From contig NW_002060948.1 of NCBI RefSeq assembly GCF_000150275.1, forward strand, positions 754,360-818,359: a stretch of DNA of 64,000 bases, written 5' to 3'. The position numbers were made by a program, and so were the translations under genes. Under the pieces are notes generated by a model. That model searched no databases and was not told the DNA's origin. It was given only the letters and a program-made list of their open reading frames with translations. Below are positions 25,180 through 37,600 of the stretch, piece by piece. The stretch comes from Trichoplax adhaerens. Its lineage: Eukaryota; Placozoa; Uniplacotomia; Trichoplacea; Trichoplacidae. Every line of letters begins with the position of its first letter. The stretch's first letter is position 1.

Positions 25180-26299
25180 CTGCTTTGGAAAATTGATGGT
25201 TAAAGAAGTCCTTTCAGGATTTTTAATATTTATTCATACATTAGCAAGATTAAGTGATGCCATGATCGTATGTTACTACACACCGCATTTGGCAAATATT
25301 TCTACTGTAGTATAGCTCGCAAATAGCATCAATACAACCTTATGTAGTGAAAGTTGATAATATTCCTTGAGACTGAGGCTATGCCAAAATGGAATGTTCC
25401 CATATACTGCTACTAAGCCATCAAGCTGTCTAATTTAAGCAAAAATGATCAAGTTGACTGCAGTACTTTGAAAGAAGCTCAACTGTTCAGCTGTAGTAAG
25501 ATAATAGTAAATATTGATGGCATATGCCTCCAATAAGTATTGTAAGAATATAACCATTACGAAAGAACTGCAACAAGGATTTTTAGGTTAAAATTGAGTC
25601 ATATAGGATAATGGTAAGAGTCAATAAATTTTCAATTACTTATAGCCGCAAATAAATTTTATTCCAAACTCTATTTCTTAAGTTAGTCATGGTCCTACCA
25701 AATTGACTGTTGCATACGTGTATATTAAAGCATACGAGTACATATTACCAAAGTTAGTACTACTCGTGAGAGGGTTAGGAGATATATAACTACAGTCTAA
25801 CATATCGATAATAGGATAATTTACTCTCATTTCGAACAATGTGAAAAAAAGTTTTCTCGACGTTTTAACCCTCTCAAATATTTAAATTGATCTTATTCAG
25901 ATGATTGAGTTTAAAACCAGAGAAAAAGCCGGGAACAGACTGCACCTTTAGCTCCGCAGAAAGTAGCAGGATTACCCGATTTTCTAGCCAATATGCAGAG
26001 GAAAATGCTAAAACTATTGTAGAAATTATACCGCGAGTCTACTATCAGGTTTGTCCTCCCTGACATTAACCTAAAGTGCGACTCTCAATACTGATGACCT
26101 CCTATCGTTAGAAGGAACAGTAACACCACTAGACTCTCTTAGACATAACTGAACCCAAACTTTATTGAAAAGTCAGTCAATTTATAATGAATGGATATAA
26201 ACATTAATAATTAGTTTATAGAAGCTATGCAGTTATCTATTAAAAAATATGTAAAACATCATAGATAACGGTAGGTAAATACATTGATAGAAAAGTGAA

Positions 26300-26900
26300 G
26301 TATCTGTCCTTTTTTCTCACTTTCTTGATAACCTGCTCCTAGTTGGATCTCTTTTGAAGTTATTAAGCCCTAATACAAACCAAAGTTCATGTCTAATCAA
26401 CGTCTGTGGCTGTTTTCATTCTCCTATCCATTATAACGCACTTCAAAGCAGAATAGCCAATACAGTCAGCTTGCTAAGCTTTTCTACACATTAAACTGCT
26501 CTAATGTGATAAAATGATGCTGCTGTTTGTAAACCTTAGCCTATTTTAATGTATAAATGATGGACACTTTATTTTTTCACTATCTGATACAAATAGCTAA
26601 TTTCATAACATCAATGCTCAAATAACTTTAATTCACGATTTTTATTAAAATATCTATTCTTTTTTCTCACTTTCTTGATAACCTGCTTCTGTTCGATTCT
26701 CATTTAAAGTTATTAAGCCCTAATATGGACTAAAATTCATGTCTAATAAATTAATTAGACTGTTTGTTTTCCTTCTGCTATCAATTATAGCGCACTTCTA
26801 AGCAGAATAGCCAATACAGCCAGGCCGCTAAGCTTTTCTACGTGGAAAGCTGCTATTGCTTGTAAACCTTAGCCAATTTTCAATGTGAAAATAATTGACA
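26300..26900. repeat. Degenerate two-copy tandem duplication, period ~350
   Basis: The phrase TTTTTTCTCACTTTCTTGAT begins near 26310 and again near 26660. Shared blocks such as AGTTATTAAGCCCTAATA, AGCAGAATAGCCAATACAG and GTAAACCTTAGCC follow in the same order in both. Non-coding. Confidence 0.85.
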
Positions 26901-28790
26901 TTCTTCGATTCGCAACAGTCTTACAAAAGTAGACATTAAAATTTCCACATTACGTTTCTAATAAGGCTGAATTGAAGGTAAAGCAATTCGATCGCAACTT
27001 CAACGCGAAAGGTTGATTTTGTTAGGCTACCGGTACCAACGTCTCGGATTAAACTCTACTCTATCTATTTTGATTAACTCAATATACAATACAGATTCAT
27101 CTATTGTAGCGTAAATGTAAGAGATGGCGCTGTTACTAAGGCAGACGTAAGTTAATTATTGCATAATTCAATTTATAATTTAATCGATATTGACAGCCGT
27201 TATCAAATATGAAATTATTTGATTTCTGTGGATATAAGGTTGGATAACGTGTTGTGAATGCAATTAGTTGTCTACTTGTTGCCAGATACGATGATTTGAT
27301 TCGTTACTAGGATAATAAAATAAATATATAGCGTATGTCCTGCCGGTAATAAGTGAATATTTTTCATGTCTGGCAGTTATTGGCGGATCGGACGAAATAA
27401 TAGCATTCATTATCTAGTTAATTGTCAAGGTACAAGCTAAACATTATAGAGAGAACAATCATGTGGAACTATGTCTATCCTAATAATTAACCGCTATAGT
27501 TTAAAAACATGATTTAGAGGATGAAATTAAATGAACTGAAAATATGTCATGATAGTTATTCTATGCATTTATATCCAATGTTAACAATCTATCATCATGG
27601 TGATCTCTATTATTGGATTATAATCAGCCATTCAAAGCTATTAGAAAGCCTGAAATAATTATCTTAACTAATTTATCATAACAATACTATTCAAAAAGAA
27701 TAGATTTTAATGGAATTTAATCGATTGTTATCTATGTTTACGATCAGTCGTAACAGTGGTGAATAGTAGTCGTAGGGGTAACGCCATGATGACTGTTGAA
27801 ATTTTTGCATATTCAAGAATAATAAAGATGAGTAATAGAGCAATTGACTTGGCAGTTTCAATTGCGGTTAATTAGAAAAATATCCACAACTAGCCAGCCT
27901 TACGAAAGTTCTATGTCAACTTGATGATAGGTAAGTCTTGATTATTTTATATTCAAGTGCAAGCAAATTAAATTGATTTCATAATACGGTAACTGACGGA
28001 TCTCCTCATTCGCTCAAGTTTATTCTTTTGATCTCACTTTTTTCTCTCAAGTTAAAATAAACATGTGTTTTAATGACAGAATTGAGGCACAGAGCTACGG
28101 CATAAAATCGTGGGTAGATACCCATTTCAACTTAATCCATTTACTATACCATTCTTTTGAAGGTTTTAACTCTCTTCAGATTATGACGATTTGATTCACT
28201 AATGATTATGATTTTATAAATTTTTAACTGAAAACGATCGCTGACTGTAGTCGTTATTGGTTATTCTCTTGATGTTACAACGACGATTTGAATTGATCGC
28301 CCCTTACATGCTTTAAAAAATCAACGACTAATTGCACCATTCCCTTAAACATAACGGAATTTATATCGTAGTTGTAACAACTGTTTAGTCCAATCTAGAC
28401 GAAACCAATGACTGATAGTATGCATATACCACTCTTTATGCAATGGTAAATGCTTTTCAGTTTAATCTTCGCCATTAAATTAATTCTTCTTGATGATATT
28501 AAATTGTGGTTCTCTACACTATTGGTTGCCTTTTAAAGCATTTTTACAATTTACTTCAAAGTAAAGTTATGACTTTGGTTCTAATTTCCAAAGTAAAATG
28601 CCATTGTACAGATACTTAAAACCAACTCTCGCTTTATTCTCCAAAACGAGACGTGAACAAGCGTAAATAAAGCAAAGAATGAACTTTAATTTTGACCTAC
28701 TTTAAATTTCTAACTGTTTTTAGTCTGAACGCAAGGACTCATGATATAAGCTTTGATAATGTAATGATAGTGATCAATTAATTATTACTC

Positions 28791-29140
28791 ATAACTATGA
28801 CTCCATTTTCCTGCTAATAAACTAATACTATACCCAAAGCTCCAAAACGCGTACTAGTAGGATCAATTGCATCAAGCGATACTGTTTCCATGATCGTATT
28901 TCACTACACCTTCAACTAATCATCTTGATATTTACTTAACAAAGTAGAATACTGAAGTAATTTCCTAACTATGACTTCATTTTCCTGCCAAAAAATTAAT
29001 ACCATAGCCAAAGCTCGAAAATGCATTAGTATGATAAACTGTATATTGCAACATCGTGTTCATGATCGTATTTCGCAACAGTTTCAACTAAACGTCTAGA
29101 TATTTACTCAAGAAAATAGAGATACTGAAGTAGTTTCTCA
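28791..29140. repeat. Degenerate two-copy tandem duplication, period ~174
   Basis: TAACTATGACTCCATTTTCC near 28793 and TAACTATGACTTCATTTTCC near 28967 start two related segments. Both continue with AAAGCTC.AAAA.GC, CATGATCGTATTTC and a GATATTTACT.AA tail in the same order. Non-coding. Confidence 0.8.
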
Positions 29141-29169
29141 TCCATAGAAGGAAGTTATCACGAGCTACT

Positions 29170-29620
29170 ATTAAGTAAACAACTTATCTTGAATATATTC
29201 TTACAAATTGAGTTTATAGCGTAAGTGCTATACAATATCTACCTCTCAGGTTGAATCAATTTACTATAAGTAATTTCAAATGAGCTAATATATTTACTAC
29301 AACATTTTTGTCGATTCTGTCATTATACTGGGAACGAATTGGAGTTCTTTTATTCTTTCTTTTTATAAGAAAATTTTTCTGCAATCAATTTATATTCGTG
29401 ATAATGTAGATAATGCTGTTAAGCAAATAATTTATCTTATATAATATTCTTATAAATTGAGCTTATACCGTAAGTGCTATAAAATATCTGCCTGTTAGCT
29501 TAAATCTATTTGTTACAAGTGATTTATTTAAAGTTAGCTAATACTTTGAATACGTTTATACCTGTTTTTACCATCATTATGCGAGCAAATTGGAGTTTTT
29601 CATTCTTTCTAAAATCAGTT
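29170..29620. repeat. Degenerate two-copy tandem duplication, period ~247
   Basis: Segments beginning near 29172 and 29419 share AACTTATCTT/AATTTATCTT, AAATTGAG.TTATA.CGTAAGT and GCGAACGAATTGGAGTT-like blocks, ending with TTCATTCTTTC-like tracts. They lie directly after the 174-bp pair but are unrelated to it in sequence. Confidence 0.75.
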
Positions 29621-30839
29621 TGTCTGTATTCAGTTGACGCTTCGTGATAATATGGAAAATTATTTCCGAGAAGTTGAGTAATGGAAAGCACTACAGAAAA
29701 ACTTTAAAGAGAAGTTTGACTATTCGTATCGATTAGTGCCTTGTTAAAATATTTTTTGTCAGCTTGTTTCACTGTTTCAAAGTCAATCAATAAGCTCTAC
29801 TTTAAAATATAATGTAGGGATTAAGCAATAGTACTTTCGTCAGTGCAATGTTACAAGTGTTGCAGTTTCTATCAATTCTACCATACGTTGATCGATTCGC
29901 GTTTGCTTTACAACAGTGGATCTAATATTGAATAGCGAAGATAATCTGTTTTTCTAGTTTTCGATTTTATCCTCCTTTCCTTATATTTGTACATACTCGT
30001 AAATGTATAGTTAATATGGTATCACTACAAACTCTAACATGAGGTGAGGTGATGACAATTATTTATGTACGAATTTGTGTTAAAATTTAGCTTTTGTCAG
30101 GATTCCAGCGTCATCTACTGTATTTTTTCAATGCAGCTCTTGCTACGTAACTTTAATCTTATAAGCATATTCAATGAAGTCCTAATAAATTATACACAGC
30201 CCAGGCACATTGCATTAAATAAATTCCCTTCTCCTATCATATTAAGCGAACTAAACAAATAATGTCCTTTCTATTAAAATAGCATTGATGATAAATTTAA
30301 GCAAATATTAATTTTTTTCACGAGAACATGTTCTAGTAAAAGCTAACACTGACAGCATGCATATTATGTATTCTTTTTCCATTTCTACTATACACGGGTA
30401 GTAAGAATGCACCAATTATCAAGGTGATCGTTCAGAAATTACCAGATAAAAAATTGCCCTAATAGCTACCTTTTAATAATAAGCGATAAGATAAATTCTC
30501 TTTAATCTATACTACAGTTCAGCCTATAAACATAAATGAGAATAAATTATCCACTTAATGTTCCGGATGACTAATTTTTCTCTTTGTAATGATCAGGTGA
30601 ACATCCTTATTATTTTCTGCATCTTCTTTTATTACACTTTCAGTGGTCAATATAACTAAATCTCAGACTATATGACTTAATTAATAGCTAATAGTAGCCT
30701 TATACTAGTAACTTTTAGTCTTTTATTCTTATATTTAATTTAAAGTGTTGTTAATTTGTATGCTACTATGCTACTTAATACAATAAACTCCCTATATGGC
30801 GATCACTGTTTTCTTTTATCTTGTAAAAATATCAATTCA

Positions 30840-31215
30840 ATATCGACGATTTTGGCTACACATGACTTTGTGAAATATAGACATATTTTTCGGTCAAATT
30901 TCCAAAACGCTATTCTCTATCCTATAAATTGCCTTCGTACAGAGATAGTTTAAAAATATTAATTTTACTCTTCAATCCATAACAAAAACTTTAAATTATT
31001 TCAATATGAATATTATCTAATAGATCTAAAGGTAAATTAGTAAATCACTAAAGAAATTATTCATCACGACGATTTTAGTTATATGATTCCGTATAATATA
31101 GATATAGCTTTTAGTAAATTATCCAAAATGCTATCCTCTATCTTACAAATTAATACAAATTGCTATCCTACGGAGTCAATTTAAAATATTGAATATAATT
31201 TTCAATCCATATGTC
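30840..31215. repeat. Degenerate two-copy tandem duplication, period ~225
   Basis: Related segments end with TTCAATCCAT at 30971 and 31201. They share TCCAAAACGCTATTCTCTATC versus TCCAAAATGCTATCCTCTATC and a following CAAATTGC/TAAATTGC block. Non-coding. Confidence 0.7.
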
Positions 31216-32010
31216 ATAGTCATCAAAATAACTTAGATATGGATGTGTAGTTTATGATAACATTTTATTTTGAACTTTTTAGAAGTGTAAACTACTACCT
31301 CAGGAATTGTTATTGTTAGTAATGCCCTAAGTTATTATGATATTATGATGATATAGTAGTAATATGTTACAAGTAAGTATCAAGAACATAGGAGCTTGAC
31401 AGGGCTTACAGTCGAAGTAGATTTACGTATGAAATTGTTTATTACATCGAATGTCCGTATTTAATAATTCAATCGTAATAACATGTTTGTTATTGAAATA
31501 TGTTGGTAGCATAGTAAATATGTTTATAACTACTGAAAGAGTACGTAAGAACGACTGTGATCAATAAAAAGTGATTTTCAGGTTAAGGCTAAGCTGTGTG
31601 ATAGTTTTATATCGTATAGTGTGTTGAGCGAGTTAATTATTCGCAAGGATTCCAATTACTATACCGTAGGCTAGGGAAGTAGTTCTGCGGATTATCGTAA
31701 AGTTTATTATAAGTACTGTGTTGTTTTCTTGTGTCGTAAGGGTAGTTGTGACACTATAACAAAATTATAAATCATTCCAACATCATTTAATAGATGTAAA
31801 GGTAAAGTAGTAACCCACTAAAGAAATTATTCATTCACTAGAATAATAAATGGATAAACTGGTAGACATAGTATTGTACAAACTACCAAATAAAACTGTA
31901 TTATTTGATAATTAATCTTCAGCGATCGAAACATTACAATTAGATTATCTACCTAACCTTATAATTTATTTTGTAGATCTCTAAAATACATAATCACGAA
32001 TAAACACAAG

Positions 32011-34696
32011 ATGAATCAAAAGAAAGATATTTTACTTTATGTCAACGGTGCTAAGGTAAGCCAATGAATCACTTGGCAAGCTATATGCAGCCAATTTCTA
32101 TTTTATATTACATTATCTTCTAAATCTAAGAATTTAGAATATCATTTATCGATGTGTTACAGCGTTATACACTGTAATATCGAGATTATAATAGAAACAT
32201 CTATGTTAGGACAATTTTGTTGATTTACCCTTATATGAAGAGTTTCTATTTTAGATATATGATATTTAAATATAGCACTAGCTTTTATGGTGATATATAT
32301 AGCTTACTGAAATTAGTAGTTTAAGTAGGGAATCGAGAATAACCTTCTTATAATTCAAATCACTGTGATTGTAATTTACCTATGGTAGATTGTAGATTAT
32401 CGTAGAAATGTTCCGAGACAGGACATATTGTAATCTGACAATTTTGTATTAGTTATTCGATGTCTATGTTCGTAAATACTGTTGTCTTCATTAGGTAGCA
32501 GTAGATAAAATTGATTATAGATTAAACTGCAAATGATTCTACGAAAGGGCATACTGTAATTCAGTCATTTAAAACTAGTTGCTAGATATCTATGACTATA
32601 AATATTTCTATATTAATTTGTTTATTAAGTAAGACTTGACTGTTAGAATCTCAAGATGATTCACCAATGTTAGCTGCTACCAAAGAGTATATAAACTCGG
32701 CAGATAATTGAGTAAAATCAATTCTCTAGTCATACAATGTATCCTGGAAGAAAAGACTTCAAAATTCGTACGAGGAGTTAGGGATACTGTATCCCAGAGA
32801 CTTTAGAAATTTAGCGATTTATTTTTAGCTAACCCTTGTTACGAAGCTGTCTTGTAACAGATTTTGATTAACTTTTACAATGCGTTTGCTTTTTTAGTAT
32901 ATAGTAGAGAATGTACAACCAGAATGGACGTTATTGCGTTTTCTTCGAAACCAATGTAATTTTCTACAATAAATCCATGCAAAATATATGAAATATTGTA
33001 AAAATTAAAACTACTTTATGATAGATTGATAGAGTCAAGTGATAATATTTTAATAACTGCAGTAACATAAAAAAAATCAATTAGTTAGAAGTGAAAATTC
33101 AGTGTAATAATAACTATTTTAACTAATCTGCATCCATTAGTACATTTAACTGGGACGAAATTGGCATGTGGCGAAGGAGGTTGTGGAGCCTGTACTGCTA
33201 TGATCTCGAGATACGATCGATTTGAAGAAAAAATCATGTATCCAACAATATCGTATTTATCAACTAATTGATTGTATGGGCTATTATTATTTCAATCGAA
33301 GCATAGTATCAAAATACTAGAATCTATTAAAATAAAATAAGTTGTAATATAAAATTTACGGACTTGAAGATAAAATATCATATTTTTTAGCATAGATTAA
33401 TGATTTTATATTTAGGTGTCCAATTTTGTCTGTAGTGGGGAAATAGATCTTTCAATAATACTGTCTGTATTAAAAGCATTTGATCTATTAAAATTATTCT
33501 ACCTTCAATATAAAATTTGAATAGTGAAAGAAAAAGCATCGCTTTACTCTTGAGATAGATTAATTATTTTACATTCGGCACTCAATTTTTTCTGTAGTGC
33601 GGATATAGGTCTTTTAATGATACTAACAGTGTTAAAGTTAACATTACATAGCATAAAAACGAAGATTCAATACAAAGAGAGCTAAAAATTCTTTAACATA
33701 TGTATAAAAGCCACTATACAGTGAACACTTGTCTAATTCCGTTGTGCACTCTGGATTTTACTGCTGTAACCACGGTTGAGGGAATAGGAAGTACAAACAC
33801 TAAATTGCATCCAGTTCAGGTGGAATATTTATAAATTTAAATCCAAAGCTCCTTTAACAGTATCATCATTTATGATCAGCAATAATGATTTGCGCTAAGC
33901 ATTACAAAATTGCAAGTCATGGAATATTAAGAAGGGTTCATATTTATTGCCCTTTCAATAGGAGCGAATTGCTAAAACTCATGGATCTCAATGTGGATTT
34001 TGCACACCTGGATTTGTCATGTCTATGTATACATTACTTCGAAATAATCCACAGCCAACAGAAGAAGAAATCGAATCAGCATGTGAAGGTGCATAGCGTA
34101 TTCGAAATAACGAAATTGTCGTGATAGTTTATCCTAATAGAATCTACAATGCTATTATTACAATTAGTATGTATACATGCCTGAAATTAATATGATATAG
34201 TGACGATAATTATATAATACAGGTAATTTATGTCGATGTACCGGATATCGAGGGATACTTGATGGATTTAAAACATTTTCCAAGGTAATACATTAATTCA
34301 AATTAAATAAACTGACGAAATTCTCGTACATTAGTTGATGAAAATAAGTTTATCGCAATTGCTGGGAAATTTTATGTAAGCAAAATTCCAATGGTCATAC
34401 GATAGCGATCATAACGATAAAAGTAGATTTAAAATGTTAAAAGACAAATTAGCTATAGAATTTTACATGTAGATAAAAGTAGCTTAGCCATAAATTATGA
34501 AATGTATTCATTACAAGTTTTGTATGGAATGATTTACGTGCATAATGTGTTCATATCAATTATTATTTTTAACAAAATAGTATGATTAGAAACTATATTT
34601 ATTTGGCATCTATTCTCTAATGATTATCCATATGTATTTTTGAAGAGTTATTGCTGCAAGAAAGAACTAAAGAACGCTGAAGTAGAAAATGAAGTG
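32011..34696 (+). other. Copy 2 exons 1-7: two [2Fe-2S] domains
   Basis: Exons: 32011-32055, 32898-32955, 33141-33237, 33711-33819, 33962-34088, 34223-34284, 34646-34696 (residues 1-183). Cluster II ligands are in CGEGGCGAC and the Cys of NTCL; cluster I ligands are in CGFC and [24 protein letters not shown] and [20 protein letters not shown] are near-identical to animal XDH. Introns 1 and 3 contain degenerate internal tandem duplications (about 32390-32620, and 33320-33640 with period ~161). Confidence 0.92.
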
Positions 34697-37600
34697 GTAA
34701 AATTATCTTAATCCTGAAATCAAAGTAGAGTTTGATTATATTACAGTCTAAAGCTTATTTTATTGCTTACTTACCATTTCTTGTTGAACCAGTAGTTATA
34801 AGTTGATTATTACTCGAATGAAATTGAAACTATTTAATATATCGAAGCTTTTATTAAGTTGCTTAAGGTTAACAAGATTAACAATCTAGTCATGTTAAAA
34901 GTATATTGCTTGAGTAGGATGGAGCTTTGTCTTTAATTATAGATGTTTTAGTTTTGGATTACAATACATTCCATAGAGAGCCTACATATATTTTAGCTAT
35001 CAGCATAGAACATATTTAATATTCAATAACATCAATTACTAGTATGTTCAGATATACGAAGTAAGATAACCGTAAAAGTCATTTTTCACAGGGAGAAATG
35101 ACCTGCAAATTATACAGCTTGTCTGAATTTGAAGAGTATGATCCCTCTCAGGACCTCATATTTCCTCCAGAGTTACTGGTAATCTCTTGTTAATCTTTAT
35201 CCTATTTTACTATACGTAAACTGTATCCATGAATTTCGTTAATGTATCTATATTTAAAGCAATAATTGTGCATAAATCATCTTGCTTTAAATCTATTTTG
35301 TGAAACAGATCATGAAGGACCGACCTCAACATAGTCTAAGCATTACTGGCAAACAATTTACCTGGTTTAGGCCATCTACTATAGATGAACTCTTATCCCT
35401 CAAGAAAGAGTATCCCGCGGCGAAACTAGTGGTTGGAAATACAGAAATTGGTTAGCAAGTGCTATAAATAATATAATATAATAAACTATCTCCTATCATT
35501 CTATCAAGATGTCTCTGTATGCTACCAAAATATTACAGTAGGTCAATCATAAATTGTTAAATATTTTAAAAATAATATAATACAATAAACTATTTCCTTT
35601 TGTCTTATCGATAAGTCTCTGCATGCTACCAAAATATTACAGTATGTCAAACATAAATTGCTCTTAATTCTAGAGGTTTTATGAAATTGCAATGTCTCAA
35701 TTTAGCATTAAGTAGTTGAAAGGAAATTCTGAATGAAATTAGCCAGCTAGAATAAAATGAATTCGATTCTATAGGTCTTGAAATGAAATCGAAATGCCTT
35801 CGATATCCAGTTTTAATTTCACCATGTGAAATACCACAGTTAAATGGCGTACATTATGCAAATGAAGGAATTGAGCTTGGTGCATGTATTAGCTTGACAA
35901 GATTAAATAAAGTTTTAAAGGAAGTAATCGAAAAATTACCAGGTACAGAAATGCCTAACTTTATTTACATAGCGTATTCTTTACTTCAGTCGATTCGATT
36001 AGAATTGTTTTTTTATCATTACGTCAAGAATATAAGACAAGAGTCTTTGCAGCTATAGTTGAAATGCTACGATGGTTTGGTGGGCAACAAATTAGGAATG
36101 TTGGCGTAAGTAGATTAATGTTCATAATAAAAGATTTTCATAACTTTAAATGGGTAAAGATTATCCATTTTCAAATTATTGATTTATTAATGCTGAATAG
36201 AGTATCGTTGGCAATATTATGAACGCGAGTCCAATCTCTGATCTAAATCCGTTATTCTTAGCAGCTAAGGCGAAGTTGACTATCCAATCAGTAGATGGTA
36301 TTTTATATTATTATGATATAAGTTTACTTAAATTCAATGACCGAACGGAAACATCTATATTTCGAGAAAAATAATGTACATGTATTTGGAGTATCAAAAT
36401 TAGAATTAAGCCAAATTTGGTAGCAATAAACAATTAAGGTATTAAAAAAATTTATATCTTGCTTTACTTGCCTTTCAGGTCTTAAGAAGGTTATTACTAT
36501 GGACGAAAACTTTTTTACCAGTTACCGTAAAACTTGCATAAAGGAAGATGAAATTGTTATTTCCATTCTTATTCCCTATACTATCGAGGTAAGCTACCCC
36601 AAAATGATGGCTATATCATCTGTTGGCAATTCGTGCATAGTTGTAGCTCTGTTATGGTTAGAAAGCGATTCTCAATGTTTACTCTATTTTCTTACCATTA
36701 AGAACGAATATTTTTACGGATTTAAACAAGCTCGTCGACGCACTGATGATTTAGCGATAGTTAATGCTGGAATGCGAATTATTATAAGTAAATCGGAGCG
36801 AGAGTCGAACTTTACTATTAAGGATTGCTTATTGTGCTTCGGTGGTATGGCTGCAGTAACCGTTATTGCTAAGCAAGCAAGCAATTTCCTGATTGGAAGG
36901 CAAGCTAAATTACTTCTACTAGATATATTGTATAATCTGTTGTTATTATACTTAATCAAATATTGTATATACTGTATATATAGTCTATGAACTTATCTAT
37001 AGTCTCACCTTAAATTTAATTTCTTGCTTAATATTAACAGTTTTCACGATAAAGTATCGGATAGCAAATAGACATTTTATAGATCTATGTGAATTTGCGT
37101 CCCCAATTTTTTCTTTTCATTTTTAGCAATTGAGTATAGTAAAATAAAAAAGTTCAGAGAGCAAATAAATTTATACATCTACATGAAACATCACAAGAAA
37201 GTTTAATTCTATAAAATCTCTGTTACTAAAGAATGAAAATAAACTGGAATATGATCTGCTTTGGTGATAACTTTCTAATATATTCGATCAATTCTGGTGA
37301 TTTTGCTTTTAACAGTGATCGTTCTATCATTTCAATCAAAATTATACAAGATTCTTAATTGCACCCATAAACATAATATAATACATTCTATTTTTAAATT
37401 ATCCGAAATCGATTGTATCTTCTATATTACTTAACTAGTATCTGGTAAAATGAAAGATAGTTTAGAGATTCTGTAGGATACACGCATAAAACACTGATAG
37501 AGCACATTATATAAATTTGTAAAGGAAAACTTATTTTATAATTTGAAAATTATCTCATACTAGACCTTTATTACTAAGAGTTTCCATCATAATGTAGAGG

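Larger units (their letters stand above)
25180..32010. other. Spacer between divergent copies 1 and 2, no gene seen
   Basis: About 6.8 kb with no protein I can recognise; open frames stay below about 80 codons. It must contain the promoter of copy 2 next to 32010. Much of 26300-31210 consists of degenerate pairwise tandem duplications, listed separately. Confidence 0.5.

Noticed and set aside
36714-36959. Minus-strand open frame over copy 2 exon 14
   Set aside because: Shadow of the plus-strand exon encoding the FAD-domain segment.
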